A stretch of 64,000 bases of DNA from assembly GCA_019114945.1 (NCBI GenBank), contig DXEN01000054.1:1-64000 (forward strand), written 5' to 3'. Position numbers and translations under genes: made by a program. The DNA comes from Candidatus Parabacteroides intestinigallinarum (GTDB lineage: Bacteria > Bacteroidota > Bacteroidia > Bacteroidales > Tannerellaceae). A model generated the notes under the pieces. That model was not told the DNA's origin and made no database searches. It was given only the letters and a program-made list of their open reading frames with translations. Positions 36,346 to 45,384 of this stretch are shown in pieces. The first letter of the stretch is position 1; each line of letters starts with the position of its first letter.

Positions 36346-37089
36346 ATGAAGAAAGTTGTTTTATTGGTGGCTTTATGCTTATGTGTCGGCAATGTGTTCG
36401 CGCAAGACGCAGACAAATTAAGAGATGAAGGCGACGCTGCCCTCAATGCGAAAGATTACGCTACGGCTGTCGCTAAATATGGTGAATACTTGAAACAAAA
36501 CAATTATCAAGACACCATTCGCATCTTTAATTGTGGATTCGCCGCGAACCAAGCGAAGAACTACGCGGAGGCCGCCAAGTATTTTGACATGGCCGTGAAA
36601 ATGAATTACAACATTGACGACTCTTATGTCGGAGAAGCCATGGCGTACCGTAATTTAAACAAAACAGAAGATTTCCTGACAACCGTTGAAGAGGGCTTGA
36701 AAGCGATCCCTGATGGAAACAAGAACAAAGCCAATCTGGAAAAATTGCTTTACGCGTATTGCATCAAGCAAGGGCAAGCCGCCCAGAAGAAAGGCGACAT
36801 CGCCGGTGCCGAGAAAATGTACAAGGAAGTGTTGATCGCGTCGAACAAGACGTACCAAGGCAACGCTTACTACAGCCTGGGCGCCATGTTCTACGGCAAC
36901 GGGGCGAAGATCCTGCAAGCCGCTACACCGATAGCGACTTCCGATCCGGACAAGTACAACGCAGAGAAAGCGAAAGCCGATAAGGAATTCACGCAAGCGA
37001 AAGAGTACTTGACAAAAGCGATGGAAATCAATCCGAACGACGCGAATTCAAAGAAGATCCTTGACTCTATCAATGAGATCTTGAAATAA
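36346..37089 (+). CDS. Secreted tetratricopeptide-repeat protein
   Basis: The 247-residue protein has a signal peptide (MKKVVLLVALCLCVGNVFAQ) and then TPR-like helical pairs: DEGDAALNAKDYATAVAKYGEY, CGFAANQAKNYAEAAKYFDMAV, QAAQKKGDIAGAEKMYKEVL, and KEYLTKAMEINPNDANSKKI. It should be a periplasmic scaffold or interaction protein. No catalytic motif is seen and the partner is unknown. It is a single-gene unit with a hairpin shared with the convergent purT gene. Confidence 0.85.
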   Translation: MKKVVLLVALCLCVGNVFAQDADKLRDEGDAALNAKDYATAVAKYGEYLKQNNYQDTIRIFNCGFAANQAKNYAEAAKYFDMAVKMNYNIDDSYVGEAMAYRNLNKTEDFLTTVEEGLKAIPDGNKNKANLEKLLYAYCIKQGQAAQKKGDIAGAEKMYKEVLIASNKTYQGNAYYSLGAMFYGNGAKILQAATPIATSDPDKYNAEKAKADKEFTQAKEYLTKAMEINPNDANSKKILDSINEILK

Positions 37090-37128
37090 ATACTCTCTTT
37101 TAAGTTTTTAATGGTTTTAATGAAGACG

Positions 37129-37164
37129 AGGGGGAATCGTGAGGTCATACCGAACGTTCCCCCT
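37129..37164. terminator. Bidirectional hairpin between TPR gene and purT
   Basis: AGGGGGAA (37129-37136) pairs with TTCCCCCT (37157-37164) in the middle of the convergent gap. T-rich tracts are weak on both sides, so strength is uncertain. Confidence 0.55.
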
Positions 37165-37186
37165 TACTTATATCCTCATTTCCCGG

Positions 37187-38368
37187 TTACAGATTCACCC
37201 GCAAACGTTCCATCATCTCGCCGGTCTTACGGCGCGCGTCGGCCACATCCAAACCACGAGCCAGCAATACCGCCATGCGACGATGTCCATGCACCTCCGG
37301 CTTTCCGAAGAAACGAAGCTGCGTATCCGGCAACTCCAACACTTTATCCAGATTACTCAACGACAAGTGGTCGCTATCGCCTTCCACGACGACCGCCCGC
37401 GAGGCGCCCGGACCATGGAACGCGATATTGGGGATAGGCAAACCCAGCACGGCACGCGCGTGCAACGCGAACTGCGACAAATCTTGCGTGATCATCGTCA
37501 CCATACCGGTATCATGCGGACGGGGCGACACCTCGCTAAAGATAACCTCGTCGCCCTTCACGAACAACTCGACACCAAAGATACCCCGGCCTCCTAACGC
37601 CTCGGTAATCTTCCCCGCGATCGCGCGCGCTTTCTCCCGCGCCACCGGGCTCATCGCCTGTGGTTGCCACGACTCCCGATAGTCGCCATCCACTTGCACA
37701 TGACCGACCGGTTCCAGGAACGAGGTACCGCCAATATGACGTACCGTCAGTTGCGTAATCTCATAATCGAAGTCCACGAAGCCCTCGACAATCACCTTGC
37801 CGGCCCCGGCACGTCCGCCCTCTTGCGCGTAATGCCAAGCGGGCTCCACGTCCTTCTCCGTACGAATCACGCTCTGCCCATGCCCGCTCGAACTCATAAT
37901 CGGTTTCACCACGCAAGGCATCCCGATCACGCGCACCGCCTCGCGAAACTCCTCCTCCGTCGCGGCGAAGCGATAGGGCGAGGTAGGCAGCCCCAATTCC
38001 TCGGCGGCCAATCGCCGGATTCCTTCCCGGTTCATCGTCAGCCAAGTCGCCCGGGCGGTCGGGATCACGTGATATCCTTCCTTTTCCAACTCCATCAACG
38101 TCCCGGTAGCGATCGCCTCCACCTCCGGGACGATATAATCCGGTTTCTCTTTCTCGATAACCCGGCGCAACGCCTCGCCATCCAACATCGAAAGCACGTA
38201 CGAACGATGCGCCACCTGCATCGCCGGCGCGTTCGGATAACGGTCCAAGGCGATCACCTCCACGCCATACCGTTGCAACTCTATTACAAACTCCTTGCCT
38301 AACTCGCCCGACCCACAAAGCACGACTTTCGTCGCCGTGGAGGAATTAGGCGTACCAATTGTTACCAT
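37187..38368 (-). CDS. purT: Formate-dependent phosphoribosylglycinamide formyltransferase
   Basis: PurT makes formyl-GAR from GAR, formate and ATP in purine synthesis. The protein (393 residues from ATG 38368, the family length) has [21 protein letters not shown] at the start and the ATP-grasp motifs [38 protein letters not shown] near residues 270-300. The upstream ATG at 38488 was rejected because its 40 extra residues come from a 22-bp repeat array. purC is at 50150, away from this gene. Confidence 0.95.
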   Translation of the reverse strand: MVTIGTPNSSTATKVVLCGSGELGKEFVIELQRYGVEVIALDRYPNAPAMQVAHRSYVLSMLDGEALRRVIEKEKPDYIVPEVEAIATGTLMELEKEGYHVIPTARATWLTMNREGIRRLAAEELGLPTSPYRFAATEEEFREAVRVIGMPCVVKPIMSSSGHGQSVIRTEKDVEPAWHYAQEGGRAGAGKVIVEGFVDFDYEITQLTVRHIGGTSFLEPVGHVQVDGDYRESWQPQAMSPVAREKARAIAGKITEALGGRGIFGVELFVKGDEVIFSEVSPRPHDTGMVTMITQDLSQFALHARAVLGLPIPNIAFHGPGASRAVVVEGDSDHLSLSNLDKVLELPDTQLRFFGKPEVHGHRRMAVLLARGLDVADARRKTGEMMERLRVNL

Positions 38369-38438
38369 ATGCCTTACTGTATTTGAATTTCTCCGCGAAG
38401 GTAAGCGTTTATCGCCCAATAACCTAACAGAACAGGGG

Positions 38439-38527
38439 CACACTTTGTTCCATGCCCATGAAACACTTTGTTCCATGCGGAGAAACATTTTGTTTCATCC
38501 GAATGAAACAGTTGTTTCACCCGGACG
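38439..38527. repeat. 22-23-bp dyad tandem array (family C), four units
   Basis: Units begin at 38439, 38461, 38483 and 38506. The dyad core is GAAACA-N2-TGTTTC in the best copy (38505-38518), with weaker versions GAAACACTTTGTTCC in the others. It occupies the divergent gap between purT and the aminopeptidase gene. Confidence 0.82.
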
Positions 38528-38616
38528 AAACGCGAACCACGTCCGGGCAAAAAGAAGGAAATACAAGAATTATTCACTAACTTCGCGTATAGTAACGTTG
38601 ACTAAAAGAGAATACG

Positions 38617-40404
38617 ATGAGAACAAACATTCCCGCACGCGTCGCCGCCTTGCGGGAGGCGATGAACGAACGAAAGATAGACGCGTATATCATCCCCAGC
38701 TCCGACCCGCACCTGAGCGAGTATCCGGCGGATCGCTGGAAAGCGAGAGAGTGGATATCCGGATTCAACGGCTCGGCGGGCACGGTAGTCGTTACCGCGC
38801 ATAAAGCCGGATTGTGGACCGACTCCCGCTATTTCCTGCAAGCGACCGCCCAATTGGAAGGAACGGGCATCGAACTATACAAGATGGCGCTCCCGGGTAC
38901 ACCCTCCATCCCCGAATTTCTCGCGCACGAGTTGCATAACGGACAAACCGTCGGGCTGGACGGGCAAACATATAGCGCGGCCGACGCGAAAGCGTTGCGC
39001 ACGGCATTGGAACGAAAAGGTATCCATCTGGACACATCGTCCGACCTAATCGACGCCCTATGGAACGACCGGCCGGCCGTTCCAGCCAACCCGATCTTCG
39101 AATTGCCGGAGGAACTGGCGGGTGCCTCTGTCCACGAGAAACTGGATCAAATCAACAACTTGCTGCATAGCGAAGGAGCGGACGGCCTCGTGCTGGCCGC
39201 ATTAGACGAGATAGCGTGGACGTTCAACATCCGGGGAACGGATGTGGCCTACAATCCCGTGGCCGTCTGCTACGCTTTCGTATCGGAAGAGGAGAGCGTC
39301 CTGTTCATCCACCCGGAAAAACTTACCGGCGAGATTGCCGAGCACTTGAAGAAAGAGGGCGTCGCGCTCGCCGATTATTCCATGATCGACAAATACCTCT
39401 CCAGGCTTGCCGAGAACCAACGAATATTCGTGGATCCGAACAAGACAAGCATATCGCTGTATGACGCGATTCCGGGAAGCTGCTCCCTTATCGAGGGACT
39501 CACACCCGCCAACCGGCTGAAAAGCGTGAAGAACGCCACGGAGATCAAGGGGTTCCAAAAAGCGGTCGTAAAAGATGGCGTCGCCCTCGCGAAATTCTAT
39601 TATTGGCTGGAGAAGCAAATGGCGGAAGGCGCCCCCGTAACGGAAATCAGCGCCGCCGAGAAACTAACCGCCCTGCGCGCCGAGCAACCTTTATATATTA
39701 TGGATAGTTTCGCGACCATCTGCGGATATGCCGAGCACGGGGCGATCGTCCACTACGCCGCCACGCCGGAAAGCGACGCCACATTGAGACCGGAAGGCTT
39801 GTTGCTCATCGACTCGGGCGCGCAATACCTGGACGGTACGACCGACATCACCCGCACCATCGCCCTGGGCGAGCCCACGGAGCAAATGAAAAAAGATTTC
39901 ACCCGGGTACTGAAAGGAACTATCAGCCTGGCGAAATGCAAATTCCCCGCCGGCACGCGCGGCTCGCAATTAGACATACTCGCCCGCAAGGCGTTGTGGG
40001 ACGCGGGCATCAATTACCTGCACGGCACCGGCCACGGCATCGGGCATTGCCTGAACGTACACGAAGGGCCGCAAAGCATCCGGATGGAGGAAAATCCAAC
40101 CACGCTGAAGCCCGGCATGGTGACGAGCGACGAGCCGGGCCTGTACCGGGCGGGCGAATATGGCATCCGCACGGAGAACATGATCCTGACACGCGAGGAT
40201 AGCGAGACTGAGTTCGGGAAGTTCCTCTCCTTCGATACGCTCACGCTCTGTTATATCGACACACGCCTGGTGATTGTCCCGATGCTCTCCGCCCGCGAGC
40301 ACGCCTGGCTGAACAAATACCATCAGAGAGTGTACGACGCGATCAGCCCCTACTTGAACGAGGAGGAAAAGGCTTGGCTGAAAGCGAAAACAGCGGAGAT
40401 ATAA
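38617..40404 (+). CDS. Aminopeptidase P (Xaa-Pro), M24B family
   Basis: At 595 residues it has the three-domain form of eukaryote-like aminopeptidase P: two creatinase-N domains and a pita-bread catalytic domain. Metal ligands are visible: Asp pair in LIDSGAQYLDGTTDITRT, His in GTGHGIGHCLNVHEGP, and Glu in TSDEPGLY and GIRTEN. It removes N-terminal residues before proline. No signal peptide, so it acts in the cytoplasm. First of four plus-strand genes separated by 30-36 bases, ending at the terminator at 43585. Confidence 0.95.
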   Translation: MRTNIPARVAALREAMNERKIDAYIIPSSDPHLSEYPADRWKAREWISGFNGSAGTVVVTAHKAGLWTDSRYFLQATAQLEGTGIELYKMALPGTPSIPEFLAHELHNGQTVGLDGQTYSAADAKALRTALERKGIHLDTSSDLIDALWNDRPAVPANPIFELPEELAGASVHEKLDQINNLLHSEGADGLVLAALDEIAWTFNIRGTDVAYNPVAVCYAFVSEEESVLFIHPEKLTGEIAEHLKKEGVALADYSMIDKYLSRLAENQRIFVDPNKTSISLYDAIPGSCSLIEGLTPANRLKSVKNATEIKGFQKAVVKDGVALAKFYYWLEKQMAEGAPVTEISAAEKLTALRAEQPLYIMDSFATICGYAEHGAIVHYAATPESDATLRPEGLLLIDSGAQYLDGTTDITRTIALGEPTEQMKKDFTRVLKGTISLAKCKFPAGTRGSQLDILARKALWDAGINYLHGTGHGIGHCLNVHEGPQSIRMEENPTTLKPGMVTSDEPGLYRAGEYGIRTENMILTREDSETEFGKFLSFDTLTLCYIDTRLVIVPMLSAREHAWLNKYHQRVYDAISPYLNEEEKAWLKAKTAEI

Positions 40405-40440
40405 CGATTCATTTAAAACGTAAAATAGAAATAAAGAAGT

Positions 40441-40959
40441 ATGGCACTTATTAAATCGGTTCGTGGCTTTACCCCGAAAATCGGTAAAAACACATTCTTG
40501 GCGGACAACGCCACCATCGTAGGCGACGTAGAGATTGGCGAAGGTTGCAGCATCTGGTTTAACGCCGTGTTGCGCGGCGACGTGAACTCCATCCGGATTG
40601 GCAACGGCGTGAATATACAGGATGGCTCCGTACTGCATACCCTGTACGAGAAATCGACCATCGAGATTGGCAACGACGTATCCATCGGCCACAACGTGAC
40701 CATCCACGGGGCGAAAATATGCGACGGCGCCTTGGTAGGCATGGGCTCGACCGTATTGGACCATGCCGTCATCGGCGAGGGGGCGATCATCGCGGCGGGA
40801 GCCGTCGTCCTGAGCAACACGATCGTGGAGGCGGGTAGCATCTACGCGGGCATCCCCGCCAAGTTCGTCAAGAAGGTCGATCCCGAGCAAGCGAAAGAAA
40901 TCAACCAGAAAATCGCCAAGAATTATCACATGTATTCCTCTTGGTACGAGGAAGAATAA
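40441..40959 (+). CDS. Gamma-class carbonic anhydrase family protein
   Basis: The 172-residue left-handed beta-helix protein (hexapeptide repeats such as IVGDVEIGEGCSIWFNAVLR) keeps the three zinc His of the gamma class: SVLHTL, and IGHNVTIHGAKI. Relatives (YrdA, PaaY, CaiE) are trimeric and may be carbonic anhydrases or CoA thioesterases; activity is not proven for many. Located 36 bases after the aminopeptidase gene. Confidence 0.88.
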   Translation: MALIKSVRGFTPKIGKNTFLADNATIVGDVEIGEGCSIWFNAVLRGDVNSIRIGNGVNIQDGSVLHTLYEKSTIEIGNDVSIGHNVTIHGAKICDGALVGMGSTVLDHAVIGEGAIIAAGAVVLSNTIVEAGSIYAGIPAKFVKKVDPEQAKEINQKIAKNYHMYSSWYEEE

Positions 40960-40995
40960 GCATTCAAGAAGGAAACCCTCTAAAAATAAAGGCAC

Positions 40996-42120
40996 ATGAA
41001 AAAGACGATGTTAGCGACAATGCCCTTGGCGGCGCTCCTGCTGCTCGCTTGCGCGGGCAACAACCCGACGAGCGGGCCGGAGATCACGTACGCGCCTCAA
41101 CCCGCGTTCAATCCGCCCACGTATGTCTGTTATAAAGCCCCCGCCCCTATCACCATCGACGGGAAACTGACCGCCGAGGAATGGGACGCGGTGCCTTGGA
41201 CCAGCGACTTCACGGATATCGAGGGCGAGAAACGCCCCGCCCCGCATTTCCGGACACGGGCGAAGATGGCCTACGACGACAAGGGCATGTATTTCGCCGC
41301 CTTGCTGGAGGAGCCACACGTATGGGCTACGCTTACGGAACACGACGCCGTGATCTACTACGACAACGATTTCGAGATTTTCCTCAACCCCACCAACGAT
41401 ACCCACAATTACCTTGAATACGAGGTAAACGCCCTGGGCACCGACTGGGATCTTTACCTGAGCCGCCCTTACCGGGATAACCCGGAGGTGTTGAACAACT
41501 GGGAATTCGCGGGGATGAGGAAGGCCATCCATATCGACGGCACGCTGAACAACCCCGGCGACACCGACAAATCATGGAGCATAGAGGTATTCATTCCCTG
41601 GAGCTCTATCTACCAGGTACAGCGAGGCAAGGAGAAACCCGAGGCGGGCGAGCAGCTCCGCGTGAATTTCTCGCGGGTGGAATGGACCACGGAGGTAAAA
41701 GACGGGAAATACGTCAAGATACCCATGCCCGGCGAGGACAAGATTCGCGAATACAACTGGGTATGGGCGCCCACCGGTGTCATCAACATCCACCTGCCGG
41801 AGCTTTGGGGCTACGTGCAGATAGCGGACCAAGTGGCGGGACAAGGCGAGACGCCGTTCGTCAAGCGCCCGGAGGAAGAGACCAAATGGTTCTTGCGGAA
41901 CCTGTATTACCGCCAGAATGAATACCTCGCCGCGACCGGCCGATACGCCGACAACCTACAAGCGTTGAGACCGGAAGAGGTTTGTCCGCCGGCAATCGCG
42001 AGCCAGCTGAAAATATACACCACGCCATCCATGTACGAGATTACGCTGCCCGCGCCGGACGGGACGGTTTGGCGCATCCGGCAGGACGGCTTGGTCTGGG
42101 CGACGAGAAACGAGGAATAG
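40996..42120 (+). CDS. CBM9-like carbohydrate-binding lipoprotein
   Basis: The 374-residue protein begins with a lipoprotein signal (LLLLAC, Cys19) and then a family 9-like carbohydrate-binding domain (APITIDGKLTAEEWDAVPWT, about residues 50-250), with YDNDFEIFLNPTNDTHNYLE forming the beta-sandwich. Such domains bind sugar ends, but many Bacteroidetes relatives stand alone without a catalytic part. The C-terminal 100 residues (WFLRNLYYRQNEYLA) are unassigned. Neighbours are peptidases, so the ligand is unclear. Confidence 0.8.
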   Translation: MKKTMLATMPLAALLLLACAGNNPTSGPEITYAPQPAFNPPTYVCYKAPAPITIDGKLTAEEWDAVPWTSDFTDIEGEKRPAPHFRTRAKMAYDDKGMYFAALLEEPHVWATLTEHDAVIYYDNDFEIFLNPTNDTHNYLEYEVNALGTDWDLYLSRPYRDNPEVLNNWEFAGMRKAIHIDGTLNNPGDTDKSWSIEVFIPWSSIYQVQRGKEKPEAGEQLRVNFSRVEWTTEVKDGKYVKIPMPGEDKIREYNWVWAPTGVINIHLPELWGYVQIADQVAGQGETPFVKRPEEETKWFLRNLYYRQNEYLAATGRYADNLQALRPEEVCPPAIASQLKIYTTPSMYEITLPAPDGTVWRIRQDGLVWATRNEE

Positions 42121-42150
42121 AGACAACCATTTAAAATCAATCAAACAGAA

Positions 42151-43554
42151 ATGTATATCATGAAAAGTAAGAATCTATGGATAACGGCGTTCGCCCTGGG
42201 CCTCGCGTTATCCGCGCAGGGACAACAAAACGGCGGAGGCATCTCCCCGGAAATGCTGCGGCAAATCAAGCAAGCGTATCAAGGGACACCCGCCGACAAG
42301 GCAATCCGGAACGCGATCGCCAACAACAACATCAACAAGCTGGCGGTCAACCTGGAAAGCCTGAACAACCTGGATACCCACTTCTCCCACAAGGTAGAGA
42401 GCAAAGGCATATCCGACCAACAATCGTCCGGCCGCTGCTGGCTCTTCACGGGGCTGAACGTGCTGCGCGCGAAGGCGATCGCCAAATACGACATGGGCGA
42501 ATTCCAATTCTCGCAAAATTACTCCTTCTTCTGGGACCAGTTGGAGAAAGCGAACCTGTTCCTGCAAGGCATCATCGACACGCGCCAAAAGCCAATGGAC
42601 GACAAGATGGTGGAATGGCTCTTCAAGCACCCGATTGGCGATGGCGGGCAATTCACCGGCGTGTCCGACTTGCTGACGAAATACGGCGTGGTGCCCGCGG
42701 ACGTGATGGTAGAGACATACAGCAGCAACAACACGGCGCGCATGGGGAACCTAATCGGATTAAAACTGAAAGAATTCGGCCTACAGCTGCGCGAGAACCC
42801 ACAGGCGAGCGACGCGGAGCTGGAGAAAAAGAAGACCGAGATGCTGGGAACTATCTACCGCATGCTGGTGCTGAACTTAGGCGAGCCGCCCACGAAATTC
42901 ACGTGGACCCGCAAGGACGCCAAGGGGAACCCGGTAGAGACCAAGGAATATACGCCGCTCTCCTTCTTCGACGAATACGTGGGCGACGATTTGCGGAACA
43001 ATTACGTCATGCTGATGAACGACCCCAGCCGCGCGTACTACAAGCTGTACGAGATTGATTTCGACCGTCACAGCTACGACGGGAAAAACTGGACCTACGT
43101 CAACCTGCCCATCGACGATATCAAGCAGATGGCCATCGCCTCCATCAAGGACAGCACGATGCTCTATTTCTCGTGCGACGTGGGCAAGTTCTTCAACCGG
43201 GAGCAAGGCGTGCTCGACGTGAACTACCTCGACTACGGCTCTCTGCTGGGCACGACCTTCGGCATGGACAAGAAACAACGCATCCAGACCTTCTCCAGCG
43301 GCTCCTCGCACGCCATGACACTGATGGCGGTCGACCTGGACGAGAACGGCAAGCCCAAGAAATGGATGGTGGAGAATAGCTGGGGCCCCGGCGCGAACTC
43401 CGGCCACGTCATCATGACCGACGAATGGTTCGACGAATATATGTTCCGCCTGGTAGTCAACAAGAAATATATCACCGAGAAAGTAAAGGAGGTGCTGAAG
43501 CAAAAGCCGACCCGCCTGCCCGCTTGGGACCCGATGTTCGCCGACGAGGATTGA
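42151..43554 (+). CDS. Secreted C1B cysteine peptidase (bleomycin hydrolase/PepC-like)
   Basis: The 467-residue protein has the C1B triad: Cys96 in QSSGRCWLF, His387 in SSHAMTLM and Asn409 in VENSWG. C1B peptidases are hexameric aminopeptidases, usually cytoplasmic. This one has a signal peptide (MKSKNLWITAFALGLALSAQ) and so should be exported; oral relatives are known as Tpr-type or PepC-like proteases. ATG 42160 is the alternative start. A large hairpin terminator follows. Confidence 0.92.
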   Translation: MYIMKSKNLWITAFALGLALSAQGQQNGGGISPEMLRQIKQAYQGTPADKAIRNAIANNNINKLAVNLESLNNLDTHFSHKVESKGISDQQSSGRCWLFTGLNVLRAKAIAKYDMGEFQFSQNYSFFWDQLEKANLFLQGIIDTRQKPMDDKMVEWLFKHPIGDGGQFTGVSDLLTKYGVVPADVMVETYSSNNTARMGNLIGLKLKEFGLQLRENPQASDAELEKKKTEMLGTIYRMLVLNLGEPPTKFTWTRKDAKGNPVETKEYTPLSFFDEYVGDDLRNNYVMLMNDPSRAYYKLYEIDFDRHSYDGKNWTYVNLPIDDIKQMAIASIKDSTMLYFSCDVGKFFNREQGVLDVNYLDYGSLLGTTFGMDKKQRIQTFSSGSSHAMTLMAVDLDENGKPKKWMVENSWGPGANSGHVIMTDEWFDEYMFRLVVNKKYITEKVKEVLKQKPTRLPAWDPMFADED

Positions 43555-43584
43555 CAAGCCGACGGAGGTAGGACGGATTAGGGA

Positions 43585-43661
43585 AAAGAAAGTGTGTCGA
43601 AATCGCGGAAAAGCACGCAAATGCGTGCCAATACTTGATTTTGACACACCTTCTTTTTAAT
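43585..43661 (+). terminator. Long terminator hairpin after the C1B peptidase
   Basis: GTGTGTC (43592-43598) pairs with GACACAC (43643-43649) and AATC with GATT inside; an inner stem GCACGC/GCGTGC (43613-43628) tops it. TTCTTTTTAATC follows. Confidence 0.8.
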
Positions 43662-43687
43662 CTGAATCTTTTTCAGGAAGTTTCCAT

Positions 43688-43928
43688 AAATCTAAAAACC
43701 ACTTACGACCCCTCGAAACCGCCTTTTAGAAATCTAAAAAACATTTTCGGCTCTTCGAAACTGCCTTTTAGAAATCTAAAAACCACTTTCGACCTCTCGA
43801 ATCCGCCTTTTAGAAATCTAAAAACCACTTTCGACCCCTCGAAACTACCTTTTAGAAATCTAAAAACCATTTTCGGCCTCTCGAATCCGTCTTTTAGAAA
43901 TCTAAAAAACACTTTCGGCCTCTCGAAT
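43688..43928. repeat. 42-bp tandem array with two dyads per unit, six units
   Basis: Units begin at 43688, 43730, 43772, 43814, 43856 and 43898 (last partial). Each has TTTTAG-AAAT-CTAAAA at the unit border and TTCGA-CCTC-TCGAA in the middle. Their centres are exactly 21 bases apart, so the array is really a 21-bp ladder of two alternating dyads. Convergent gap. Confidence 0.93.
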
Positions 43929-43929
43929 G

Positions 43930-44143
43930 CCATCTCTACGCGCGTAGAAGCCTTCGGGGATTACCGCGGGCGTCTTGAACGCCTGCCCGGCGGGACCCCG
44001 AAGAGGTCGAATGCGCGTAACCAAGGGTGTCGCTCCGCTCCACCGACGGTTAAACGGAGTGGGACGGTTCCACCGTCCTCTTCTTGGGCCGCGTTGTCCT
44101 CCCCCTCCCTCGCCTGCTACTACCTCGAAACGGGATTATTCTT
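43930..44143. other. Hairpin-rich noncoding stretch
   Basis: No credible gene. Dense inverted repeats: the palindrome TCTACGCGCGTAGA (43935-43948), CTTCGGGG with CCCCGAAG enclosing GGGCG/CGCC (about 43951-44003), CCGCTCC with GGAGTGG, and GGACGG-TTCCA-CCGTCC (about 44062-44079). It may be a structured RNA, a mobile-element scar or a repeat-borne element; no family recognised. Confidence 0.5.
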
Positions 44144-45376
44144 TTAGGGAAAAAGGTGGCGGTATATCGTGTCCGTAGCGCCGGCGCTATCGCGGGTGAA
44201 GTCGCCGGCGGCCCTGCCCGCGCTTTCCAAGGCTTCCGGCTCCGCCAAGAGCTCGTCCATCTTCCGCCGGAACGAATCGGCGCCCGCGACGGAGAAGCCG
44301 CCACCCACGGCGATGAGGTCTTTCGCCTCCTTAAACTTATGGTACCTCGGCCCGAACAACACCGGGACGCCATACACAGCGGCCTCCAACGTGTTATGTA
44401 TGCCCGCCCCAAAACCGCCACCGATATAGGCGATCTGCCCATAACGATAAATGGACGACAACAGCCCGAAGCTATCGACAATCAGGCAATCCTTATCCGC
44501 CAGATTGTCGGGCCGGGCCTCCGAGAGGCGGATAAAGGGACGTTTCAACATCGTCTCGATAGCCAGCAGGTGCTCCCGGTGAATCTCGTGCGGGGCGATA
44601 ATCAACTTCATCTCCGGACGGGCGTGGAAATAAGGGATAAAGAGCGCCTCGTCTTGCGGCCACGAGCTGCCGGCGACCAGCACGACCGGCCGCTTGCCAT
44701 CCCCGCGCTCCAGGAAGCGCTCGATAAGGGGAAGCTCCCTCGCCTGCCGGCGGACCTCCAGCACACGGTCGAAACGCGTATCGCCCGCCACCGTCACGTT
44801 CGTAACGCCATACTCCTCCAACAACTCCCGCGACCGCTCGTCCTGCACGAACAAATGGGTGAAATAGGTGAGCATCTTCCGGTAAGGGGCGCCAAACCAT
44901 TGGAAAAACAGCTGCTCGCGCCGGAATATCGCGGAGATGATATACACCGGGATATGCCGTTTGTGCAGCTCGCGCAAATAGTTGCCCCAAAACTCGTACT
45001 TGATGAACACCGCCATCGCGGGATTCGCCAAGCGCAGGAACTTCTTCACACGGAACGGCGTATCGAAAGGCAAATAGCAAATCACGTCCGCCCCGTCGTA
45101 GTTCTTCCGCACCTCATAGCCGGAGGGCGAGAAAAACGTAAGCAAAATCTTATACTCCGGACGCTCCGCCCGGATTCGCTCCATCAAAGGGCGTCCCTGC
45201 TCGAACTCGCCCAACGAGGAAGCGTGTATCCAGATATATTTAGCGTTTCTGTCGATTTTCTCGCGCAGGATGGAATTCGTACGCCATTGCCCCAGCCGCA
45301 GCAGCCGCGCCTTCTTATGGAAAGGAGCGAGCAGCGCGACCACGAACGCGTACAGATGTATCGCTAAACTATACAT
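44144..45376 (-). CDS. waaA: 3-deoxy-D-manno-octulosonic acid (Kdo) transferase
   Basis: The 410-residue GT30 enzyme moves Kdo from CMP-Kdo to lipid A at the inner membrane. Signs are an N-terminal membrane anchor (YSLAIHLYAFVVALLAPF), then IWIHASSLGEFEQGRPLMERI, VFIKYEFWGNYLREL and the C-terminal donor site AYIGGGFGAGIHNTLEAAVYGVP with the GT-B fold. It is 8 bases downstream of gltX. Bacteroidales usually carry a mono-Kdo lipid A core, so it may add one residue; this cannot be read from the sequence. Confidence 0.94.
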   Translation of the reverse strand: MYSLAIHLYAFVVALLAPFHKKARLLRLGQWRTNSILREKIDRNAKYIWIHASSLGEFEQGRPLMERIRAERPEYKILLTFFSPSGYEVRKNYDGADVICYLPFDTPFRVKKFLRLANPAMAVFIKYEFWGNYLRELHKRHIPVYIISAIFRREQLFFQWFGAPYRKMLTYFTHLFVQDERSRELLEEYGVTNVTVAGDTRFDRVLEVRRQARELPLIERFLERGDGKRPVVLVAGSSWPQDEALFIPYFHARPEMKLIIAPHEIHREHLLAIETMLKRPFIRLSEARPDNLADKDCLIVDSFGLLSSIYRYGQIAYIGGGFGAGIHNTLEAAVYGVPVLFGPRYHKFKEAKDLIAVGGGFSVAGADSFRRKMDELLAEPEALESAGRAAGDFTRDSAGATDTIYRHLFP

Positions 45377-45384
45377 ACCTTCTA

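Noticed and set aside
43635..44147. 170-codon frame over the 42-bp array and hairpin region
   Set aside because: Mostly repeat-derived peptide, no start context, and both strands are open across the repeats.
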